This document shows, piece by piece, positions 6,309 to 10,728 of a stretch of 10,728 nucleotides of DNA. The notes under the pieces were generated by a model. The model was not told the DNA's origin. It saw only the letters and a program-made list of their open reading frames with translations, and searched no databases. Source of the DNA: an uncultured Collinsella sp. (GTDB lineage: Bacteria; Actinomycetota; Coriobacteriia; Coriobacteriales; Coriobacteriaceae); assembly GCA_900548515.1 (NCBI GenBank), contig URKU01000065.1, forward strand, positions 1-10,728, read 5' to 3'. A program made the translations under genes and the position numbers. Each line of letters opens with the position of its first letter. Positions within the stretch are counted from its first letter, which is position 1.

Positions 6309-7610
6309 ATGAGCAAGACAATAATTAGGCCCACGCTTTCGCTGGGCAACCACATCTATCTGTATCGCCTGCTGCGCGATGCGATTGGATGTGGCAAGCA
6401 AACGTTTATGACGCAGGTCGAGGAGGCGCTCGCCGCTGGCGACATGACCGCTTATGACCTGGGCTTTGAGTCCACGCGCGAGTTGCTCGAGGAACTCGAC
6501 GACTGCATTAAGCTGACCGTCTTTAAAGGCGGCCGCCTGTATGCCACGGTCATCGCCAACGAGGCCTGGGATGCTGCGCTTGCCAAGGGCGAGGACAAGC
6601 CCAAGACCGCCAAGGGCGCCAAGCAGTCCTACAAAAAGAAAAAGCGCGGTGAGAAGGACCTCAAGGCCGTGCGCCCCAAGCACGTTAAGCGTCCCGAGCC
6701 CGAAGCCATGGTTGAAGCCGCGCCGGAACCCGAGCCCGAGACAGAGATCGAAGTCGCTATTGAGGTAACGGCAGAAGCCGAAACCGAAATCGCCGCCACG
6801 ACCGATCCCAAAGTCATATCCGAGCAGGAAGCCACTGTGGAGCTCAACGAAGCGCCCAAGTCGACGACCGAAGAAGCCGCTGACCAACCCGAGCCGTCTG
6901 CGTTCCAAAACAGCGATGTCTTTGGCGACGAGGCCGAGGACGATCAGCCCGACGAGCCCACAGATCAAGACGCTACCGAGTCGGCGCCGGAGCCCGAGAC
7001 GCCGCAGCCCGCCATCTCGCTCACGGTCGTCTATGACCCCGAGAATGCCAATGCCGGCATCACCACCATGGCATCCACGCCCATCGAGGCAAAGTCGAGC
7101 GTCGAGAATCAGAGCGCTCCGCAAGTTGAGCTCGACACCGCGACCGCAGACGCACCCGCCATCGTCGAGCCCGCAGATTCCGCGGCGATGCCGAAAGCGG
7201 ACATCGAATCAGTACTCGGCACCAAACCCGCGCCCGTCATCGAGGTGACGCCCGTCAATGAGCAGGCCTCCGCACCGGCGATGGTACCGGCCCCCGCACC
7301 CGTAGCGCCCGCCATCCCCGAGGACTTCCCCGTCGATTTCGCAACTGAGGTCTTCTGCCCCGGTCCGTTGCTACACCAGCTGTCGACCTATCTCCCCTAC
7401 GGCGCCGATACCCTCGGCATCGTCGGCGAGTACTACTGGATCGCCCGCGAGCGCGGTACCATCGAGGCCGCGCGAAACCGCGCAAGCTTCCCCCTGCGCT
7501 ACACGCAGGACGGCGAGCGCCACGAGGTTGCCGTGCGCATCCGCCGCAACACCACCGGCGGTCTCGGAGCCACCTGGACCATCGATAAAGTCGAAGAACC
7601 CGAGCAGTAA
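6309..7610 (+). CDS. Uncharacterised protein: LOTUS-like N-terminal domain, charged disordered linker, unknown C-terminal domain
   Basis: No assigned function. The 433-residue product has three parts. Residues about 12-82 form a compact domain ending LGFESTRELLEELDDCIKL and GGRLYAT. Its pattern of helices, a GF-x-S/T-x-x-ELLE segment and a terminal beta wing resembles OST-HTH/LOTUS winged-helix domains, which bind RNA in other proteins. That match is by eye only. Residues about 93-128 are lysine-rich (roughly 16 basic residues). Residues about 130-340 are low-complexity, first strongly acidic (roughly 33 acidic to 2 basic up to 235), then Ala/Pro-rich, and are surely disordered. Residues about 338-430 form a second conserved-looking domain (FPVDFATEVFCPGPLLHQL, then YGADTLGIVGEYYWIARERG) that I cannot place. 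The start at 6309 follows GAGGAG by 7 nt; the earlier in-frame ATG at 6270 lies in the promoter. There are no membrane segments, so the protein is probably cytoplasmic, perhaps nucleic-acid associated. Confidence 0.8.
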   Translation: MSKTIIRPTLSLGNHIYLYRLLRDAIGCGKQTFMTQVEEALAAGDMTAYDLGFESTRELLEELDDCIKLTVFKGGRLYATVIANEAWDAALAKGEDKPKTAKGAKQSYKKKKRGEKDLKAVRPKHVKRPEPEAMVEAAPEPEPETEIEVAIEVTAEAETEIAATTDPKVISEQEATVELNEAPKSTTEEAADQPEPSAFQNSDVFGDEAEDDQPDEPTDQDATESAPEPETPQPAISLTVVYDPENANAGITTMASTPIEAKSSVENQSAPQVELDTATADAPAIVEPADSAAMPKADIESVLGTKPAPVIEVTPVNEQASAPAMVPAPAPVAPAIPEDFPVDFATEVFCPGPLLHQLSTYLPYGADTLGIVGEYYWIARERGTIEAARNRASFPLRYTQDGERHEVAVRIRRNTTGGLGATWTIDKVEEPEQ

Positions 7611-7614
7611 CGAC

Positions 7615-7657
7615 AAACGGCTCAAATCCAAATCAGGATTTGAGCCGTTTTTATTTG
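7615..7657 (+). terminator. Intrinsic terminator of the 433-residue gene
   Basis: AAACGGCTCAAATCC (7615-7629) pairs perfectly over 15 bp with GGATTTGAGCCGTTT (7636-7650) around a six-base loop, and the strand continues TTATTT. It starts 4 nt after the stop codon. On the minus strand only three T residues follow, so it acts mainly on plus-strand transcription. Confidence 0.9.
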
Positions 7658-7681
7658 TTGATGTTGCGTAACCAACAGCGA

Positions 7682-7781
7682 GCGGGCCGCAAGTGCCCCA
7701 GGTTGCCGTGAAAGAGGAGCGACGCGTACTTCGGTACGCGAGCGACGGCTTGAACGGCAAGATGGGGTGCTTGCGACCCGC
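7682..7781. ncRNA. Nested, highly base-paired intergenic element with UUCG tetraloop (candidate structured RNA or repeat)
   Basis: Three nested helices are visible. The outer arms of 19 nt (7682-7700 and 7763-7781) pair with two wobbles and one C-A mismatch on the plus strand, and with one wobble and two mismatches on the minus strand. A middle helix TTGCCGT (7703-7709) with ACGGCAA (7754-7760) is perfect. The apical hairpin CGCGTAC-TTCG-GTACGCG (7723-7740) has seven pairs and the very stable C(UUCG)G loop. AGCGAC occurs on both sides of the apex. The element lies between a plus-strand terminator and the ettA stop codon, so it is not an obvious leader. It may be a small RNA, a palindromic dispersed repeat, or a strong convergent block. 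The plus strand pairs slightly better. Rfam contains a Collinsella-1 RNA motif, but I cannot tell whether this is it. Confidence 0.5.
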
Positions 7782-7794
7782 GCAGCGTCGAGCA

Positions 7795-7821
7795 GTTACG
7801 CGGTTTGGAAAACCGCGTAAC
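7795..7821 (-). terminator. Perfect 12-bp hairpin directly after ettA
   Basis: GTTACGCGGTTT (7795-7806) and AAACCGCGTAAC (7810-7821) pair perfectly around a three-base loop. It begins 3 nt after the ettA stop codon on the minus strand. No T run follows on either strand, so it is not a standard intrinsic terminator. It may stop polymerase through stem strength, protect the mRNA 3' end, or belong to the adjoining structured element. GCGTAAC at 7666-7672 could compete for its left arm. Confidence 0.45.
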
Positions 7822-7824
7822 GAT

Positions 7825-9504
7825 CTAGTCGCGCGTCAGCTTACGGTGGATACGATGCGGCTGGGCCGCGTCCTCGCCCAGGCGCTCGATGCGATTGGCC
7901 TGATAGGCCTCGAAGTTGCCCTCGAACCAATACCAGTTGCCCGGATTCTCGTCGGTGCCCTCCCACGCCAGAATGTGTGTGGCGACGCGGTCCAGGAACA
8001 TACGGTCGTGGCTAATGACCACCGAGCAGCCCGGGAACTCGAGCAGTGCCGCTTCGAGTGAGGACAGCGTCTCGACGTCGAGATCGTTCGTGGGCTCGTC
8101 GAGGAGCAGCAGGTTGCCGCCCTGCTTGAGCGTGAGCGCCAGGTTCAGACGGTTGCGCTCGCCACCGGAAAGTACGCCAGCGCGCTTCTGCTGGTCCTGG
8201 CCCTTAAAGCCAAAGCTCGCCACGTACGCGCGGCTGGGGACCTCGGTCTCGCCGACCATCATGTGGTCCAGGCCATCCGAGACGACCTCCCACAGGTTCT
8301 TATCGGGATCGATGCCAGAACGGTTCTGGTCGACATAGGAGATCTTGACGGTCTCGCCCACCTCGAGCTCGCCCGAAGTCAGCGGCTCCAGGCCCACGAT
8401 GGTCTTGAAGAGCGTAGTCTTGCCCACACCGTTGGGGCCGATGACGCCCACGATGCCGTTACGCGGCAGGGTGAACGATAGGTCGTCGATGAGCACACGG
8501 CCATCGAACTCCTTGTGCAGGTGATGAGCCTCGAGCACCTTGTTGCCCAGACGCGGGCCCACGGGGATGCGGATGTCGGTCCAGTCGAGCTTCTGGCTTG
8601 CGCGGGCCTCGGCCTCCATCTCCTCGTAACGAGCCAGACGAGCCTTGTTCTTGGCCTGGCGAGCCTTGGGCGAGCTGCGTACCCACTCGAGCTCGGCCTC
8701 CATGCGCTTGGCGAGCTTGGCGTCGCGGTTGCCCTGCGCCTCGATACGGGCGGCCTTGGTCTCCAGATACGTGGAGTAGTTGCCCTTGTAGGGATAAAGG
8801 TGACCGCGGTCGACCTCGCAGATCCACTCGGCAACGTTATCCAGGAAGTAGCGATCGTGCGTGACGGCAAGCACCGCGCCCTGGTAGTTGTGCAGGAAGT
8901 GCTCGAGCCACAGGATCGACTCGGCGTCCAGGTGGTTCGTGGGCTCGTCGAGCAGCAGCAGGTCGGGAGCTTCGAGCAGCAGCTTGCACAGGGCCACGCG
9001 ACGGCGCTCGCCGCCGGAAAGTACGTTGACCGGCATGTCGGAATCGGGCAGCTGCAGGGCGTCCATGGCCTGGCCGAGCTTGGAATCGATATCCCAGCCG
9101 TCAGCGGCGTCGATCTCGTCCTGGAGCTTGCCCATCTCGGCCATGAGGGCGTCCATGTCGCAGTCCGGGTCGCACATCTCCTCGCCGATCTTGTTGAAGC
9201 GATCGACCTTGGCAATCATGTCGCCAAACGCCATGCGCACGTTCTCGATGACGGTCTTGTCGTCGTCGAGCGGCGGCTCCTGCTGCAGGATGCCCACGGT
9301 GTAGCCGGGAGTGAGCCTGGCATCGCCGTTGGAGACCTCCTCGATGCCGGCCATGATCTTGAGCAGGGTCGACTTACCCATGCCGTTGGGACCCACGACG
9401 CCGATCTTGGCACCGGGGTAGAAGCTCAGGGTCACGTCGTCAAGGATTACCTTGTCGCCATGGGCCTTGCGAGCCTGATACATCTGGTAGATAAACTCCG
9501 CCAT
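7825..9504 (-). CDS. ettA: Energy-dependent translational throttle protein EttA (ABC-F ATPase)
   Basis: Soluble ABC-F protein with two ATPase cassettes and no membrane domain. EttA binds the ribosomal E site and controls entry into elongation according to the ATP/ADP ratio. The 559-residue product matches the family length (about 555). Cassette 1 has Walker A GPNGMGKST at 38-46, signature LSGGE at 162-166, Walker B LLLLDEPTN with E187, and H216. The EttA-type arm insertion lies at about 95-140. The linker (about 243-310) is charged and helical (KARQAKNKARLARYEEMEAE), matching the P-site tRNA interaction motif. Cassette 2 has GPNGVGKTT at 356-364, LSGGE at 445-449, DEPTND with E470, and H499. 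The Shine-Dalgarno AAAGGA is rather far, about 13 nt upstream of the ATG. The arm and overall length argue for EttA rather than a resistance-type ABC-F. It is separated from sdpRI by a terminator, and no clear promoter was seen in 9505-9595. Confidence 0.95.
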   Translation of the reverse strand: MAEFIYQMYQARKAHGDKVILDDVTLSFYPGAKIGVVGPNGMGKSTLLKIMAGIEEVSNGDARLTPGYTVGILQQEPPLDDDKTVIENVRMAFGDMIAKVDRFNKIGEEMCDPDCDMDALMAEMGKLQDEIDAADGWDIDSKLGQAMDALQLPDSDMPVNVLSGGERRRVALCKLLLEAPDLLLLDEPTNHLDAESILWLEHFLHNYQGAVLAVTHDRYFLDNVAEWICEVDRGHLYPYKGNYSTYLETKAARIEAQGNRDAKLAKRMEAELEWVRSSPKARQAKNKARLARYEEMEAEARASQKLDWTDIRIPVGPRLGNKVLEAHHLHKEFDGRVLIDDLSFTLPRNGIVGVIGPNGVGKTTLFKTIVGLEPLTSGELEVGETVKISYVDQNRSGIDPDKNLWEVVSDGLDHMMVGETEVPSRAYVASFGFKGQDQQKRAGVLSGGERNRLNLALTLKQGGNLLLLDEPTNDLDVETLSSLEAALLEFPGCSVVISHDRMFLDRVATHILAWEGTDENPGNWYWFEGNFEAYQANRIERLGEDAAQPHRIHRKLTRD

Positions 9505-9595
9505 ATGTCTGTTCTATCCTTTCTACCTGCTGTTTCCCTATTCTTGATTCGCTTTAGTGGAAACGAAATGAGGGAACCAGCTCTGAAACGTAACG

Positions 9596-9624
9596 AAAAA
9601 GGGGCATGGTTGCCCACACCCCCT
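9596..9624 (-). terminator. Intrinsic terminator of the sdpR-sdpI operon
   Basis: On the minus strand AGGGGGTGTGG pairs with CCATGCCCCTT around a GCAA (GNRA) tetraloop, with a few G-U wobbles, and the T run covers 9600-9596. It lies about 65 nt after the sdpI stop codon and about 90 nt before the ettA start, so it separates the two transcripts. Confidence 0.85.
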
Positions 9625-9688
9625 AATACTACCTGGGAAAAGTCCCCCGGAACATACTATGAACTGCGTACGCTAGTTTTCCGCAACC

Positions 9689-10393
9689 TTAACGAGCGGC
9701 TCGCTGCGATTTGCGCCACAACAGATACGAGTAGACGTAGACGGCTCCAACCGAACCAAACGCCAGAACCGCAATCACCGCGGCGACGACTTCACTCGAA
9801 AGCACGCTGCCTGCCACGCCCATCACAATCAGGCCAATACCCAGCACCATAAAGCAGGCGCCGCCAAAACGCTGAGTACGGCGCCAGTTCTCGGGATCGG
9901 CAAGCGCCCAAGGTGTCTTGATACCGAGCGTATAGTTCTGCTTCACACGCGGCAAGTAGTTGCCTACGCCGATGAACAGCAAACCGACAACACCGGAAAT
10001 CAGCACGTTAACCGAACCGACCGCCGGCACCACGCCCCAGACTGTAAGCTCTCCCAGCCAGCTTATGGCGCACATGAACAAGGTGAAGGCGATTACGAAG
10101 CCCTGGTAGAACTTGCCCGAGGTTCGATATGCCTCACCTTTGGGGTCGATGCGCGGCACCACGCAGAACATTGCGAGAAGCGCCAGAGGCAGCACGCCGA
10201 GCGCGGAGGCCATCCAGCTAGGACCCCAACCGTCGACGGCGCCGTTCGCGCCCCAGTGCGTGGGAATCTGCGCAGGCAAGCTCGGCATCACCATGAGGTG
10301 CGCTACGACATTGGCGACGCACAGAGCGACCAGCGCAATCCACACGCGCGACGATACCCCCGTGGGGTGAATGCCCTTGTTTTCGTTATTCAT
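9689..10393 (-). CDS. sdpI: SdpI-family membrane protein (DUF1648 plus SdpI domain)
   Basis: A 234-residue integral membrane protein with about six predicted helices (roughly 17-37, 62-80, 96-114, 127-147, 177-197 and 201-224). The N-terminal part is DUF1648, with the marker LPAQIPTHWGANGAVDGW at 39-56. The C-terminal part is the SdpI/YhfL domain, with GNYLPRVKQNYTLGIKTPW at 144-162 and ENWRRTQRFGG at 168-178. In Bacillus subtilis, SdpI gives immunity to the SdpC toxin and sequesters the repressor SdpR at the membrane; many relatives are orphans of unknown role. The start at 10393 (MNNENKG) overlaps the end of sdpR by 8 nt with GAAGGTG just upstream, indicating translational coupling; an earlier in-frame ATG at 10435 lies well inside sdpR. 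The partner repressor supports the Sdp assignment. No toxin gene is in the window, so immunity is inferred only from family. Confidence 0.9.
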   Translation of the reverse strand: MNNENKGIHPTGVSSRVWIALVALCVANVVAHLMVMPSLPAQIPTHWGANGAVDGWGPSWMASALGVLPLALLAMFCVVPRIDPKGEAYRTSGKFYQGFVIAFTLFMCAISWLGELTVWGVVPAVGSVNVLISGVVGLLFIGVGNYLPRVKQNYTLGIKTPWALADPENWRRTQRFGGACFMVLGIGLIVMGVAGSVLSSEVVAAVIAVLAFGSVGAVYVYSYLLWRKSQRAAR

Positions 10394-10664
10394 CCTTATC
10401 ACCTTCAGTGTTTGTAAAGCCCATAAACCAGCCAATTAAATCCTGCATGACGGTGGTGTTTAAGCTGTATACGATGTTTTGGCCATGGCGCTCGTCGGTC
10501 ACCAACCCGGCGTTTTTGAGCGTCGCCAAGTGATGGCTCAGCGACGGCTTACTGATATCGAAATGCTCGGCAAGCTCCCCCGCCGTGCAATTGCCCTCGC
10601 GCAGCAACTCCAAAATGCGCCGTCGCGTTGGATCGGCAAGCGCCTTAAAACCCTCTCCCGGCAT
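10386..10664 (-). CDS. sdpR: SdpR-family ArsR-type transcriptional repressor
   Basis: A 92-residue winged-helix regulator, the usual size for SdpR. Helix 1 carries FKALADPTRRRILELLREG (6-24). The helix-turn-helix is TAGELAEHFDISKPSLSHHL (27-46), the wing lies at about 54-67, and the end SLNTTVMQDLIGWFMGF (67-83) is the SdpR hallmark that separates it from metal-sensing ArsR proteins. Only one cysteine (C26) is present, so metal sensing is unlikely. The start at 10664 is set by AGGAGG 4-5 nt upstream; two earlier in-frame ATGs (10682, 10679) have no such site. It is the first gene of a two-gene operon with sdpI, overlapping by 8 nt. In the Bacillus pair, SdpR represses its own operon until SdpI binds it. 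The operator-like repeat over the promoter fits autorepression here. Confidence 0.93.
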   Translation of the reverse strand: MPGEGFKALADPTRRRILELLREGNCTAGELAEHFDISKPSLSHHLATLKNAGLVTDERHGQNIVYSLNTTVMQDLIGWFMGFTNTEGDKDE

Positions 10665-10698
10665 AAGACCTCCTCTCATCATCTCTCATGACGCGCAC

Positions 10699-10727
10699 AC
10701 TATACTCGATATTTAGATGTTTGTCTA
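10699..10727 (-). promoter_or_regulatory. sdpRI promoter
   Basis: On the minus strand TAGACA (10727-10722; five of six to the -35 consensus) and TATAGT (10704-10699; five of six to the -10) are separated by exactly 17 nt. Transcription would start near 10692, giving a leader of about 28 nt that contains the AGGAGG site of sdpR. This is the clearest sigma-70-type promoter in the window. Confidence 0.8.
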
Positions 10728-10728
10728 A
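10713..10728. promoter_or_regulatory. Putative SdpR operator overlapping the -35 box
   Basis: TTAGA (10713-10717) and TCTAA (10724-10728) are perfect inverted repeats separated by 6 nt. The repeat covers the -35 hexamer and part of the spacer of the sdpRI promoter, where a dimeric winged-helix repressor would block polymerase. It touches the window edge, so further symmetry outside cannot be judged. Assignment to SdpR is by position and family behaviour only. Confidence 0.5.

Noticed and set aside
7693..8061. Plus-strand open frame starting inside the structured intergenic element
   Set aside because: It reads through paired repeat arms and then antisense to ettA. No Shine-Dalgarno sequence precedes it.
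8515..9852. Very long plus-strand open frame opposite ettA, reaching into sdpI (445 codons)
   Set aside because: It mirrors the third-position bias of ettA, crosses a terminator and two minus-strand genes, and has no family-like sequence.

Overview
The window looks like a chromosomal segment of a high-GC Gram-positive gut bacterium of the Coriobacteriia, most likely Collinsella or a close relative. This is an inference from base composition, the strong Shine-Dalgarno sequences, and the mix of genes: a single-chain glutamine-dependent NAD synthetase, a fermentative L-lactate dehydrogenase, an SdpR/SdpI pair and a DUF2974 protein. No plasmid, phage, transposase, CRISPR, tRNA or rRNA signal was found. 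It reads as ordinary chromosome with several uncharacterised parts.

Left part (1-5011, all minus strand). A DUF2974 alpha/beta-hydrolase-like gene runs off the left edge. To its right, in transcription order, lie nadE, a class I/II PLP aminotransferase and ldh. A good intrinsic terminator follows nadE and another follows ldh, so these are probably separate transcripts rather than one operon. The theme is central NAD and pyruvate metabolism: NadE makes NAD+, and LDH regenerates it from NADH by reducing pyruvate. The nadE-side terminator ends only 18 nt before the aminotransferase start codon, which raises the question of where that gene's promoter is.

Middle part (5012-7657, plus strand). A divergent intergenic region leads to two uncharacterised genes. 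The first encodes a membrane protein with a glycine/alanine-rich hydrophobic N-terminal region, one clear transmembrane helix and a roughly 110-residue Ser/Thr/Gly/Asn/Gln tail with no Lys or Arg. The second encodes a 433-residue protein: a small N-terminal domain resembling a winged-helix OST-HTH/LOTUS domain, a lysine-rich stretch, a long acidic disordered linker and a C-terminal domain I do not recognise. Each gene ends in an intrinsic terminator, and the second is preceded by two 7-2-7 inverted repeats.

Right part (7658-10728, mostly minus strand). The convergent gap between the second uncharacterised gene and ettA holds a nested, base-paired element of about 100 nt capped by a UUCG tetraloop, plus a perfect 12-bp hairpin. 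Next come ettA (ABC-F translation factor), a terminator, and a translationally coupled sdpR-sdpI operon with a clear promoter and an overlapping inverted-repeat operator at the right edge. No SdpC-type toxin gene is in view.
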